From Bryobacterales bacterium (GTDB taxonomy: Bacteria > Acidobacteriota > Terriglobia > Bryobacterales > Bryobacteraceae): 64,000 nt of DNA. Each line of letters starts with the position of its first letter. Position 1 is the first letter of the stretch. Below, one piece after another: positions 28,858-39,173 of this stretch. The stretch is from NCBI GenBank assembly GCA_003135055.1, contig PLDF01000373.1, forward strand, positions 28,644 through 92,643, given 5' to 3'. Position numbers and translations under genes: made by a program. The notes beneath the pieces were generated by a model. The model was not told the origin of the DNA, ran no database searches, and saw only the letters and a program-made list of their open reading frames with translations.

Positions 28858-30362
28858 GCGTGCCCGTTGCGTGCGAGCATTTCATCCGCCGCGGCCGGTC
28901 CCCAGGTTCCGGCGTCGTAGTTGGGAAAATCGTATTTGGTTTCGCGCCAGACGGTTTGGATAGGCTCCACCACGCGCCAGCTCGCCTCCACCATATCCTG
29001 GCGAGTATAGAGCGTCGGGTCGCCAACGATCGCGTCCAGCAGCAGCGTCTCGTAGGCCGAGGGCGAACGCTCGCCGAAGCTCGATCCATAGTTGAAATCC
29101 ATCGAGACCGGCCGCAGCTTCATTCCGGAGCCGGGCCGCTTGGAAAGAAACTTGAGCGAGATGCCTTCTTCGGGCTGAATGCGCACCAGCAGCAGATCGG
29201 GCGAGCTATCCGGGCATTCGCCGTCGAAAATCGCGAGCGGCGCGGGATTGAATTGGATTGTAATCTCCGTCACGCGCTTCGGCAGATGCTTGCCGGTGCG
29301 CACGTAGAAGGGCACGCGCGCCCAGCGCCAGTTTTCCACGTAGAACGTCACCGCCGCGTAGGTATCGGTCTGCGATTGCGGGTCGACGCCTTCCTCCTGG
29401 CGGAACCCCGGCAAGTCTTTGCCGCCGATCCTGGCGGGTCCATACTGCCCAGGGATGGCGTTCTGGCGAATCTCGTCCGGCTTCATGAGGCGGATGGAGC
29501 GCAGCAGCTTCGACCGTTCGTCGCGCACCGCATTGGCGTTGAAACTCGAGCTGGGCTCCATCGCGATGGTTGCCATCACCTGCAGCAGATGGTTCTGGAT
29601 CATGTCCGCCAGCGCGCCCGCTTCCTGATAGTACGCGCCGCGCCCTTCGACGCCGATGGATTCCGCCGCGGTGATCTGCACATGGTTGATGTACCGGCGG
29701 TTCCACAGCGGCTCGAAAATGCCGTTGCCGAAACGGAAAGCCAAAATGTTCTGGACCGTCTCTTTGCCCAGGTAATGGTCGATGCGATAGACCTCCGCTT
29801 CGGCGAAGACTTCGTGCAGCTTGTCGCTCAGCTCGCGCGCGCTTTCAAGGTCGTGCCCGAACGGCTTTTCCACCACCAGCCGCCGCCAGCCGGCGCCCTT
29901 TCCTAATCCCGCCGATCCCAAACCGAGCGCCGCGGGCGCGTACTGGCTAGGCTGCGTGGAAAGATAAAACAGCACGTTGCCGCCGGTCTGCCGCTCAGAT
30001 TCCACTTGCTTCAACTTCGTGGCGAGATTCTGGTAAAGCGCCGGATCGGCAATGTCGCCCGCCACGTAGTAGAGGCCGCCGGCGAAGGCGCGCCACACAT
30101 CGTCCTGGATCTCGGTGTCTTCGGAAAACTTCTTCACCGATTCGAGCATCTTCTCGCGGAACTGCTCGTCGGTCATCGGCGAGCGCGAGATGCCGACCAC
30201 GGCAAAGCCGGCCGAGAGGCGCCGGTCGTACGCCAGGCGGTAGAGCGCGGGCATCAGCTTGCGCTTGGTAAGGTCGCCATTGGCTCCGAAAATCACCACG
30301 GCGCACTCGGGAACGCGCCGCTCGAAGCGAAGCGGGTCCTGGAATGGATTCTCCTGCGGCAT
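28842..30362 (-). CDS. zwf: Glucose-6-phosphate 1-dehydrogenase
   Basis: VIFGANGDLTKRKLMPALYRLAYDRRLS...VVEKPFGHDLESARELSDKLHEVFAEAEVYRIDHYLGKETVQNILAFRFGN. Confidence 0.95.
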   Translation of the reverse strand: MPQENPFQDPLRFERRVPECAVVIFGANGDLTKRKLMPALYRLAYDRRLSAGFAVVGISRSPMTDEQFREKMLESVKKFSEDTEIQDDVWRAFAGGLYYVAGDIADPALYQNLATKLKQVESERQTGGNVLFYLSTQPSQYAPAALGLGSAGLGKGAGWRRLVVEKPFGHDLESARELSDKLHEVFAEAEVYRIDHYLGKETVQNILAFRFGNGIFEPLWNRRYINHVQITAAESIGVEGRGAYYQEAGALADMIQNHLLQVMATIAMEPSSSFNANAVRDERSKLLRSIRLMKPDEIRQNAIPGQYGPARIGGKDLPGFRQEEGVDPQSQTDTYAAVTFYVENWRWARVPFYVRTGKHLPKRVTEITIQFNPAPLAIFDGECPDSSPDLLLVRIQPEEGISLKFLSKRPGSGMKLRPVSMDFNYGSSFGERSPSAYETLLLDAIVGDPTLYTRQDMVEASWRVVEPIQTVWRETKYDFPNYDAGTWGPAAADEMLARNGHAWRKP

Positions 30363-30760
30363 TGAACTCAAAATAGCATGAGGAGCAATTCGGACGTGTC
30401 GCCGGGTTGCCGGGGCGGGTAAATCGATTCGCCGCCGCACAGCTCGAATCCGGGATGAGATAGTCTCGAAACATGAGTACCCGGAGCCCGATAGTTCGGG
30501 AGCTGCGCGTCCGGGCAGTGCGTGTGCCGATGCGGGAGCCGCATCGGACGGCCAGTGGCATAGTCGCTGAGTCGCCCCTCGTCTTGACCCACGTCGTCAC
30601 CAATGCTCCCTTACGAAGTCACGGATGCCCGCTGGTAGCCGTTTTCTTCTCATAGCCCCATAATGACAATATGGGTGCTTAACGTTTCGGGGATTTCGCG
30701 GCTATGTCGCGGAATCCGCTCCTCTACGGTCGCGGCTTCTGTTTCGGATTTCGCTTTGAC

Positions 30761-31441
30761 ATGCGGACAACCGCCGTACTGATTCCCGTTTTGGTCGCGG
30801 CGCTCTCCGCGCAGCCGCTGCAGAACGCCATTCGCGAGCGTATCGCCGGCTTTCCCGGCACGGTATCGCTCTACGCCAAGAACCTCGGCACTGGCGCCGC
30901 AATCGGCATTCGCGAGGCCGGCCCGGTCCCTACCGCGAGCACTATCAAGCTGCCCATCATGCTCGCGGTTTTCGACGCCGTGGCGCGCGGCCAGGCGAAA
31001 TGGGACGAGCCGCTCACTCTCACCGCGCAGCAAAAGGTGGCCGGTTCCGGCGTGCTGGGCGTGGAATTCTCCACCGGGTGCCAACTGCCCATCCGCGACG
31101 TGCTGCACCTCATGATCGTGCTCAGCCACAACACCGCAACCAATATGATCCTGGAGCGCTTCACCGCCGGCGCCGTCAACGCCTATCCGGATAAGCTCGG
31201 CATCAAGACCACGCGCTCCATGCGCAGAGTGATGGGCTCAGGTCCCGCCGCCGGATTCTCCGCCGCCGGAACGCTTCCCGAAAACCGGAAATTCGGGCTG
31301 GGCGTCTCCACGCCGCGCGACATGGTGACCATTCTCGAACCCCTCGACCGCGGCGAGATCGTCAGCCCCGAAGCCTCGCGCGAGATGCTGGCGATTCTCA
31401 AGGGGACGGCGGTAATACGTGGGCCCATGTCAGCGGCGTAA
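30761..31441 (+). pseudogene. Class A beta-lactamase-like serine hydrolase, apparently 3'-truncated
   Basis: ASTIKLPIMLAVFD (SxxK), IVLSHNTATNMIL (SxN), but no KTG box before the frame runs into unrelated sequence near 31405. Confidence 0.75.
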
Positions 31442-31815
31442 TTCACCCCGATCAACACGCGCTTGCGTTCGCCGCGGACGGCAACGTTGTGTACTTGGGA
31501 AACGATGGCGGCGTATATCGGACGGCGAACTTTACCAGCGGTAATGCGGTATGGGGCCAGTTGAACAACTCATTGTCCCTGACCCAGTTTTCGCGAGGCC
31601 CGGCTCTGAATCCCGGCGACATCGATATTGCCCTCGCCGGTACCCAAGACAATGGAACGCTACGCTACGGAAACCCGCTCTGGAACTGGTCGACTTGCGG
31701 CGACGGCGGCGCCGTAGTCATCGATCCGCTGGTCCCCGGCAATATCCACCCTCACACCGGGCCTCTCAAAACCGGACATTTCTACTTGGGCTTGACAGCG
31801 GACAAAGTTTCGTGA
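31405..31815 (+). pseudogene. Fragment of a BNR/VPS10-sortilin-like repeat protein
   Basis: TWAHVSGVIHPDQHALAFAADGNVVYLGNDGGVYRTANF...LNNSLSLTQFSRGPALNPGDIDIALAGTQDNGTLRYGNPLWN without start or domain completion. Confidence 0.7.
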
Positions 31816-32317
31816 GTTTCGTGTCAAGTTTTCGCAGGCTTCGCGGTTTCGGCGGTATCGCGGGGAGTGAAGCGGCGTGGATCGCGGATTGGTTTGGCGC
31901 CGCTTGAGAATCGGGTCTTCATTGCTGTTTGCGGCGGCATTGGGCCGCGATCCGAGGCAGATGGCTGGGTTTCCGCGGGGGCTTGCGGGGGCGTTCGGGC
32001 CGGGAAATGGGGCGGGCTCCGGTTGGGGGTGCTGCGGGAGGTGGGGTTTTCGAATTTTGCGGACCGAACCCAAATTCGCGGAACCGCGTGTGGATTGTTA
32101 GGTTTCGGGCTACGATGGCCTCTGGCGACTTCTCCTGCCCGGTCCCGCCCGGTTGCGCGTGCGGTAGTCCGATGCTCCGGACAGAGCCGGAGATTCTCGA
32201 GGTAAGACATGCTTCTCCCGGGCCCGTCGGATCTACCGGCATGGCGTTCCGAATGGCGATCGGGCGTTCCCGCCCCGGCGCGTGAATCCAGGTTGCGATT
32301 TCTGCCAAGATTGGTCC

Positions 32318-32361
32318 ATGTCCGATCACCGCAGATCCGATCACCAGATGTCCGATCACCA
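32318..32361 (+). repeat. Tandem short repeats encoding MSDHRRSDHQMSDHQ at the N-terminus of the M20 peptidase
   Basis: atgtccgatcaccgcagatccgatcaccagatgtccgatcaccag. Confidence 0.8.
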
Positions 32362-33562
32362 GGAGAACCTGCTCAAAATTGTCGACGCCTTACAGTCCGA
32401 GATGATCGATTTCACGCGCGAGTTGGTCGCAATTCCAAGCGAGAACCCGCCCGGTAACGAATACGCGCGATGCGCCGAAGCGATCGCCCAAAAGCTCAAA
32501 CAGATCGGACTGGAGCCCCGCGTGATCGAAGTACCCGCCCCAATACCGGGCGAGCGGCCGGGATATTGTGTGACCGCGTGTCACGGAGAAGGCGAACGAG
32601 CGCTCTACTTTCATGGGCATTACGACGTAGTTCCGCACTCAGTGGAAGGCCAGTTCGACCCCGTAGTCAGGCAGTCGAATTTGTTTGGCCGCGGATCGTC
32701 CGACATGAAAGGCGGCCTCGCCTCGATGGTTTTCGCCGTTCATGCCCTTCGGCGCGCGCGGACGCGCCTGAATGGCCGCGTGGAACTAGTCGTCGTTCCC
32801 GATGAGGAAACGGGGGGCGGGCGGGGCTCGGCCTGGCTCAGCCGCTCAGCCGATTTCGGCAAAGGCGGCATTGGAATGATGACCGCGGAGCCCACGTCGG
32901 GAGTGATCTGGAACGCGAACCGCGGCGCGATTTCGCTCCGAATCACCGTTAATGGCAAGCCGGCGCACGTTGGATTGAGCTGCCAGGGAGTCAATGCATT
33001 CGAGCGCATGCTGATCATTGCCCGTGAGCTGGAAAAGCTAAAGTGCGAGATCGAGAAACGCGAAACAGGATTTCCGATCCGTCCACGGGCGGCGCGGCGC
33101 TCGATCCTGATGATGGGGGGCGAATGCCGGGGCGGCTCAAATTTCAATCTTGTGCCCGGAACCTGCTCTTTCACGGTGGACCGGCGCATCAATCCCGAAG
33201 AAGACGCCGAGACCGAAAAGCGCCGCCTGCTGGATATTCTCGACCGGCTCCGTCGAGATGGAATCGACCATGAAGTGGAGATCCTTCAAGAGGGATCTTC
33301 CTCCGGCGTGCCGGAAGAGCATCCGTTCGCCCGGAGGCTGGCCGGAACGGTCGAGTCGGTCACGGGTAAGCGGGCCCCGTTCGAGATGTGTCCCGGATTG
33401 CTCGAAACGCGCTTCTATGCAGAGCGCGGTATTCCCGCCTTCGCGTACGGCCCCGGCATCCTTGCCGTCTCGCACGGACCAAAAGAGTTTGTCCCCATCC
33501 AAAACATTCGAGATTGTGCGGCTGTGTATGCCATGGTTGCTCAAGCGGCGCTGGCGGAGTAG
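32318..33562 (+). CDS. M20-family metallopeptidase (ArgE/DapE-like deacylase)
   Basis: ALYFHGHYDVVPHS...NLFGRGSSDMKGGLASMVFAVHAL...VPDEETGGGRGSAWL...AERGIPAFAYGPGILAVSHGPKEFVPI. Confidence 0.88.
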   Translation: MSDHRRSDHQMSDHQENLLKIVDALQSEMIDFTRELVAIPSENPPGNEYARCAEAIAQKLKQIGLEPRVIEVPAPIPGERPGYCVTACHGEGERALYFHGHYDVVPHSVEGQFDPVVRQSNLFGRGSSDMKGGLASMVFAVHALRRARTRLNGRVELVVVPDEETGGGRGSAWLSRSADFGKGGIGMMTAEPTSGVIWNANRGAISLRITVNGKPAHVGLSCQGVNAFERMLIIARELEKLKCEIEKRETGFPIRPRAARRSILMMGGECRGGSNFNLVPGTCSFTVDRRINPEEDAETEKRRLLDILDRLRRDGIDHEVEILQEGSSSGVPEEHPFARRLAGTVESVTGKRAPFEMCPGLLETRFYAERGIPAFAYGPGILAVSHGPKEFVPIQNIRDCAAVYAMVAQAALAE

Positions 33563-33593
33563 GGCACAGAATTTGGGCCGGCGACTAGCTTAG

Positions 33594-33846
33594 AATACGG
33601 TCTCGTATTTCGACAAGACCACTCCCTCACGGTCGTGCCTCCGAACGGAGCCGCGCGCGTCAGCATGCGGTGTGGGAATACGTGTCCGAACTTTCGAAAC
33701 GGTGTACTTAGTTAGTACCCCGTTTTATAAATACGGTCTCGTATTTCGACAAGACCACTCCCTCACGGTCGTGCTCCGAACGGAGCCGCGCGCGTCAGCA
33801 AGCGGTGTGGGAATAGGTGGCCGAACTTTCGAAATGGTGTACTTAG
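33594..33846. repeat. Tandem direct duplication (136-bp period) each carrying a family A palindromic element
   Basis: tacggtctcgtatttcgacaagaccactccctcacggtcgtg...cggtgtgggaata.gtg.ccgaactttcgaaa.ggtgtacttag at 33596 and 33732. Confidence 0.88.
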
Positions 33847-34068
33847 CGAGAGTCAAACAATAAACCGGACAAATGTTTGGAAGGGAGCGCATTCGAAACA
33901 ATCCATCCGTAGCGTTTTGGCCGGAACCGCCAGATAGATAGCCGGGCGGCACGATCACAATCGGCAAGAGAGGCAATTTACGTTTCATAGCCCGCGCCGC
34001 GGAAAGCCCCGGATCGCAGTTGCCGACACCTGCTTTGGGCCGATGTCCGCATCCGATCGGGTCATTAA

Positions 34069-35265
34069 TCAGTCGCGGCCGGGCACGACATCGATCTGCA
34101 ACTTGGGATCGGCGGCAGGGACCGGCGTTTCCGGCAGGCCGAGTTCGCGGCGGACGATGTTGCAGCCCTGGGCGATGGCGCTGGCCTTGTAAAAAGCAAT
34201 CTCGCGATTGCAGCCCTGGCGGCCGAACCCGCAGTCGCTGGATACGATCAGGCGGTCGGGCGGAATGTACCGGAGAGCTTTGCGGATTTCACCGGCGACG
34301 TCTTCAGGCCGGTCCGCCTGCAGAGCGCGGTGGCTAACGGCGCCAATGGCGATCTTCTTCTTGAGATCGTGCTTGAAGGGCTCGAACAACTCCAGATCCT
34401 GCTGCTGGCGGTCCTTCATCTCGAGCGTCCAGACATCGCCGCGGCAGCGTTCCAGATAGATCTCGATGGAGTTGGCGTAGCTGGTGTCGTCCATCACGCG
34501 CTGCATGTTGGGGTTGCCCCAACAGGTATGAATCCAGAGCTCGACATCGTCGAGGCCCTCCACTTCGCGGTTGAAAGCGTCGACCATGAACTTCACTTCG
34601 TCGTGGTCTTTACCGAAAGTGTTGGCCATAAAGTGGAAAGTGGGCTCCTCGATCTGGATGCAGCGGCAACCGGCCGCCCGGAGCGCCAGGAGCTCTTTGT
34701 TCATGGCCTCCGCCATATCCCAGACGACCTGGCGCTTGTCCTTGTAGCGGGGCGTATGGATATCGAGGAAAAGCGCCATTACCTGCGAGCAGCAGGTACC
34801 GAACTTGACCGGCTTACGCGTCTTTCCCTGGGCGATGCGCCAGATCTTCGGGTAATCGAGCGGCCGGTGCTCGATCTTGTCGACCACGTGGGGCCAGCGC
34901 CAGCCGGTATAGATCTCGTTGAGGAGGGTGCCCGGCGGGTAATGGAGCCATGGGGCAGTGGTTTCTTCGGGCTGCAGGTAATCGCCGTCGAAGCCGGCCC
35001 AGCGCTGGAGGGGATAGTGGTGCCATGCACGGCCCGCCATGTCCTCATCGACATGCAGATCGCCGTGAGTGAGGATGTCCAGCCCGGCGCGTTCCTGATC
35101 GCTGATGAGCACCGCCATGGCGTCCTGGAACTTTTCGCGGAAGCGGACGTCGAGCATGCAAGTATCTAGCGGCCGGCCCCACATGCTGACGTCGAACCAG
35201 CGGGGCCGGGGGAACGATCCGGTGGTGGTACTGGGGAGCATGAGGCCAGCGGTGGCAGTGAACAT
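34069..35265 (-). CDS. Cobalamin-independent methionine synthase-like (MetE C-terminal/UROD superfamily) protein
   Basis: TTTGSFPRPRWFDVSMWGRPLD...GCRCIQIEEPTFHFM...DVELWIHTCWGNPN...RLIVSSDCGFGRQGCNREIAFYKASAIAQGCNIVR. Confidence 0.85.
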   Translation of the reverse strand: MFTATAGLMLPSTTTGSFPRPRWFDVSMWGRPLDTCMLDVRFREKFQDAMAVLISDQERAGLDILTHGDLHVDEDMAGRAWHHYPLQRWAGFDGDYLQPEETTAPWLHYPPGTLLNEIYTGWRWPHVVDKIEHRPLDYPKIWRIAQGKTRKPVKFGTCCSQVMALFLDIHTPRYKDKRQVVWDMAEAMNKELLALRAAGCRCIQIEEPTFHFMANTFGKDHDEVKFMVDAFNREVEGLDDVELWIHTCWGNPNMQRVMDDTSYANSIEIYLERCRGDVWTLEMKDRQQQDLELFEPFKHDLKKKIAIGAVSHRALQADRPEDVAGEIRKALRYIPPDRLIVSSDCGFGRQGCNREIAFYKASAIAQGCNIVRRELGLPETPVPAADPKLQIDVVPGRD

Positions 35266-35573
35266 CGGATACCTTCAGGGGCATGGTAACAAGGATTTCC
35301 AAACGCTGGCGCTTCGCTGATATCGAAGGGTTGACAGACGAAACTAGCATGGCCCCGGGGCGGGCCACCCGTGATGATGAAAATGGGGGGGCTTGACAGG
35401 TTCGCTAGGCTGGAAGTAGAAGAGACCCTGGTCGTAATGCTTTGTGGCGGTGACATACCCCGAAGACGAAACTGACCCGGCCGCGCGTTCTTGAACCCGA
35501 GATTGGCCTAGCGCTGCGCGTTTGTGCGGCTATTTTCGAGACAAAGCGTCTGTCCCACGTTGGCGCGCATAGG

Positions 35574-35622
35574 TCGCGCTTTTGCGGGGCAGGCGCTTTC
35601 GCCGGCGCTTTCGCCTGCCAAC
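35574..35622. repeat. Palindromic family C (GGCAGGCGCTTTCGCCTGCC), expanded copy
   Basis: ggggcaggcgctttcgccggcgctttcgcctgccaacc; second copy 48160-48184. Confidence 0.75.
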
Positions 35623-35645
35623 CGATTGTTTCACCGGTCGGGCAA

Positions 35646-36350
35646 CTAGTTCTTTGTAACGGCTAAATCGGTGACCATGACTTCCGTGTTGTGAGCAAAG
35701 CGGAGGCCATAGATGCCATCGGTGGAACTGAGCTTTCCAGCGGTCACGACCGCGCTTTTATCGTATCCCGCGACGACGGTCCCGTTGATCGCGCACTCGA
35801 CACGGTCGCCTTTAACAGAAACCGCGATCTGCTGGGTGACAGGTTCCCCGGGACCAGCAGCCTTATTCACTGCAGCGTTCGGCCCGCCGCGGCCGTTCAT
35901 CTGAAACGGGCCGGGGCCGAATCCCCGTACGATGAAGTTCCCATTGCCGTACGCAGCGCAATAGAGGTAGCTCTGCTTATCGGTTCCCAAATCGTTGCCC
36001 GCGATCATAATGCCGTACGGGTGAGGGTGACTGTTCAGGTTCATGTACTTGGGCTCTTTGAACGTCGCCTTCACAGTGTAGTTGCCCGTCGCCTTGTTTG
36101 CCGGGTTCCAATATGTCACCGCCGGACCGGTGGTGACGTGGAAGGAACCGCCCTCCTGCGCAAACTTTGCGTTCTTAAGCGCCTGGCCGGCTTTCTCCTC
36201 ATTGGCGTCGATCTTTCCAGTCCATCCTGGGACGGAGATGCCGCCGCCTTCCACGATGCGGGAGGATTCCGTTGGAGTTTGGGCGTTGCTCACCGCAGCG
36301 GTAAGCATGACCATAATGATTGTCGGGGCCGAAGAGTAAATTAAGCGCAT
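35646..36350 (-). CDS. Secreted hypothetical protein (LamG/DUF1080-like fold)
   Basis: MRLIYSSAPTIIMVMLTAAVSNAQ signal; NYTVKATFKEPKYMNLNSHPHPYGIMIAGND..YLYCAAYGNGNFIVRGFG. Confidence 0.7.
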   Translation of the reverse strand: MRLIYSSAPTIIMVMLTAAVSNAQTPTESSRIVEGGGISVPGWTGKIDANEEKAGQALKNAKFAQEGGSFHVTTGPAVTYWNPANKATGNYTVKATFKEPKYMNLNSHPHPYGIMIAGNDLGTDKQSYLYCAAYGNGNFIVRGFGPGPFQMNGRGGPNAAVNKAAGPGEPVTQQIAVSVKGDRVECAINGTVVAGYDKSAVVTAGKLSSTDGIYGLRFAHNTEVMVTDLAVTKN

Positions 36351-36666
36351 GGTTTCCTTTCGTTTCAATACTAAGCTAGAGTGTACAACGTGTCGAGTAA
36401 TTTTTTCGCTACGGCGAGCCGGCGAGCGCGTCCACCAAATCAAGAAGTAGGGATCCGGATCGATGGCCGGATTCAGGCCGCCCCGAGGGTGGCGGCGTCT
36501 TGAGGGATCACGCTATCCGTAATCGGTGGTGATATCCGCAGGCGCTGCCACCGGCGGTGTCGGCGGGCGCTGGGATCTGATGAGGTGGCCGCGCGGCAAC
36601 CTCGCAATGAAGCAGGAGATTTTGGCGAACACCACGCAGCCCGGTGGAAAGTCCGGCCGCTATTGG

Positions 36667-36696
36667 CCGGGCTAGCTATAGCTAAAGCTAGCCCGG
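36667..36696. repeat. Inverted repeat overlapping the 3' end of the metallophosphoesterase gene
   Basis: CCGGGCTAGCtatagctaaaGCTAGCCCGG. Confidence 0.75.
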
Positions 36697-37650
36697 TTGG
36701 CTCTTCGACAGCTCGAGAACCGTGATTTCAGGCGGGCAGCCGAACCGGATCGGGAGCAAAGAACACCCTACTCCCGCAGTGGTATAGCCCTGCATGAGGC
36801 CATGGCGCCAATGTCCGTGAGTATAAGCTCGCGGGCACTTGGCGTTCATGGTCAAGCTTCCAATCAATGGCAGACGAATCTGTCCGGCGTGCGTGTGGCC
36901 GGCAAGGTAGAGATCGACGCCCGCTCCGGCTGCCTGCCGGAAGATCTCGGGGCTATGCGCAGCCAACAGCTTGAATCCCCCCGGCGGCGCCGCTTCCATG
37001 GCGCCTGCCAAATCGTCGCAGCCGTAGTCGTGCGGGTCGTCGACTCCGATCACCCACAGGCGGGAATCCGGTGCGCCTGCCTGCACGGCCTCATTCATCA
37101 GCATCCGGACACCCAGCTTTTCAAGCTCTATCGCAATGTCCGCGCAATCGTGATTTCCTAAAATGCCCACTACCCCATAACGGGCCCGAATAGCGCCCAG
37201 AATGCGGCGCATGCGCGGATAAATCTCATCGCACGGGCCAAATGTCTTAAACCGATAGTCGCCAGTTAGAACGCAGAGGTCTACGGGCAGGAACGCCAAT
37301 TGATTCGCCACAATCTCCGCGAGTCCATCCACGCCATCGATATGGAAGTCACTGAGGTGCAAAATGCGAAAGCCATCAAGGCCAGTCGGAAGGTTACCGA
37401 ACTCCAGGCGCAGGCGCCGGACCACAGGGCAAAGCGCATTGGCAATGCCTCGACCGTACAAACCAGCGATCCGTAACCCGGTCCTCAGAAGCGACGACGC
37501 CACGCGGTCGCGCAAACTGTCGAAATCGCCGTTGCCCCAGGCAGCTAAACGCCTATCGTTCTGCGCCTCAATGAACCGCCGCCGGGATAGGCGCGATTCC
37601 ATTTCACGCGTGAGGGTTAAATCGGCCAGGCGGTTCCGCATAAGTTTCAT
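36688..37650 (-). CDS. Metallophosphoesterase (YkuE/YaeI-like)
   Basis: FRILHLSDFHIDGVDGLAEIVANQLAFLPVDLCVLTGDYRF...GVVGILGNHDCADIAIEL...LLAAHSPEIF...DLYLAGHTHAGQIRLPL. Confidence 0.9.
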   Translation of the reverse strand: MKLMRNRLADLTLTREMESRLSRRRFIEAQNDRRLAAWGNGDFDSLRDRVASSLLRTGLRIAGLYGRGIANALCPVVRRLRLEFGNLPTGLDGFRILHLSDFHIDGVDGLAEIVANQLAFLPVDLCVLTGDYRFKTFGPCDEIYPRMRRILGAIRARYGVVGILGNHDCADIAIELEKLGVRMLMNEAVQAGAPDSRLWVIGVDDPHDYGCDDLAGAMEAAPPGGFKLLAAHSPEIFRQAAGAGVDLYLAGHTHAGQIRLPLIGSLTMNAKCPRAYTHGHWRHGLMQGYTTAGVGCSLLPIRFGCPPEITVLELSKSQPG

Positions 37651-38431
37651 TCTCTATATAGCTGATGATCGATTCGAGGCGTTAGGAATGCACTTAGCGT
37701 GTTGTCACTACGTTAATTATAACTGAGGCGTCAGATATGCCCAAAGCCGCGTGTCTGATTTTGGTACTACTGAAGTACTGTAAATATCATAGCAAGGTTT
37801 CGAGGAGGGCTTCCTGGTACCTTTTGGACGCTTGAAGAGTACCGCCAACGGCATATTGAGTTACACGCGACGCCGGACGAGTTAGTGGCGGATCGGATCG
37901 AATCGCACCCGGGCGACGCCGGGCACAGAACACGTTGGCGGCATTGATGAGATGGGCCTGCATGCAATCCATTGCGCCGGCCGAAAGGGCCGGAAGCGCG
38001 GGCGATGAAGGCGAGGCAACGCGCAGATCACGGTAACAGCCAGGGAGCCCTTCCCCGTTTTCCGCCCGGAACCATGACGCGGATTCCGATTCTGCCGCCT
38101 AAAGCCAGCCGGGCCGGGCCAGGCTATCGTGTGTAAGTCTTGGCGAATCAGTTTGCCTCGATTTGCTCGGAGCGCAGCGCGCCGGGCAAACAAGCGCGAG
38201 GAACGCCGGATACCGCCTCCGGGAAGAGAGTCGGCCTAAGGTGGAATTTCTGTCCGGAACCCACGCCCGATTTTGGAGAAATGGACATCCTATCGCGCAC
38301 TTTGGGTGTTGGAGAGGACCGCAATGTTCTCGAGTTCTTTCGCGCGTTCCTCGTGCCTCTCGAACCAGGGTATGCTTCGAAATCCAACAGAGGCGCTCAC
38401 CTTGAGCCTCCGCCCAGTGTAAGCTTTCTTC

Positions 38432-38728
38432 ATGGTGTTCGCCAAGCGACTTCGCGAGGGAGTTCGCCGTGGAGAGATCGCTTGCAGTGTCCGGATATGG
38501 ACGCGTCCCCACGTCAAAGTGGGGAACCGGTACCGTATGGAAGAAGGCGAGATCGTAATAGATTCGATCAAGCCGATCGGTTTTCCGGATATCACTCCGG
38601 CATTGGCGCGCGAGTCGGGATTCCTGGGCATCGTCGATCTGCTCAAGGTCGCCAAGCACGGTAAAGGCGAGAATATCTATCTGGTTCGGTTCCACTACGT
38701 GCGCCCGCGCACGAAGCGCCCAGATTAG
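38432..38728 (+). CDS. ASCH (PUA-like) domain protein
   Basis: FAKRLREGVRRGEIACSVRIWTRPHVKVGNRYRMEEGEIVIDSIKPIGFPDITPALARESGFLGIVDLLKVAKHGKGENIYLVRFHYV. Confidence 0.75.
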   Translation: MVFAKRLREGVRRGEIACSVRIWTRPHVKVGNRYRMEEGEIVIDSIKPIGFPDITPALARESGFLGIVDLLKVAKHGKGENIYLVRFHYVRPRTKRPD

Positions 38729-38845
38729 CGCAGGACCGCCTGAGTTTACTCTAATCGCGACTGCCACGTGTCAAGTACTGTGTCTGGCTTGGTGTCTGGC
38801 TGCGACGCTTCAGCGTTTTCGGGATTTCCTCGCTCGGCCGCGAAA

Positions 38846-38925
38846 CCGCACTCCCTAACGGTCGCGGCTCTGTCTCGGCTGCGTGTGTGTGCAAATAGTT
38901 AGGCGGCCGCGACCGTGAGGGAGCG
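38846..38925. repeat. Inverted pair of family A half-elements
   Basis: ccgcactccctaacggtcgcggc (38846-38868) facing gccgcgaccgtgagggagcgg (38905-38925). Confidence 0.75.
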
Positions 38926-39173
38926 GATTTTGACCGGCGTTTCCCGAATCCGTTTAAGCACCCGTCTGGCTGCGACGCTCCGTATTACACGCTCGGGCAG
39001 ATCTGCTATCCGTCGTGCGATGGATGCTTTCGCGCCAGTGTCGACGGTGTACGAGCCGTGTTCGGGAGGCGATCCGAGGGCCCGGCATTCGCTCTCATCG
39101 GACGCCCGCAACGACCGCGGATGAAATGCGGTGAACGGGCCGGATGCGCACGCAGCTCACAACACTCCGGGTC

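Noticed and set aside
27844-29906. Long plus-strand ORFs opposite opcA and zwf (358 and 348 aa)
   Set aside because: Shadow ORFs of clearly recognised minus-strand genes; no family-like motifs.
36667-36696. Hairpin after the metallophosphoesterase gene as an intrinsic terminator
   Set aside because: Strong inverted repeat but no adjacent U-tract on the relevant strand; listed only as a repeat.
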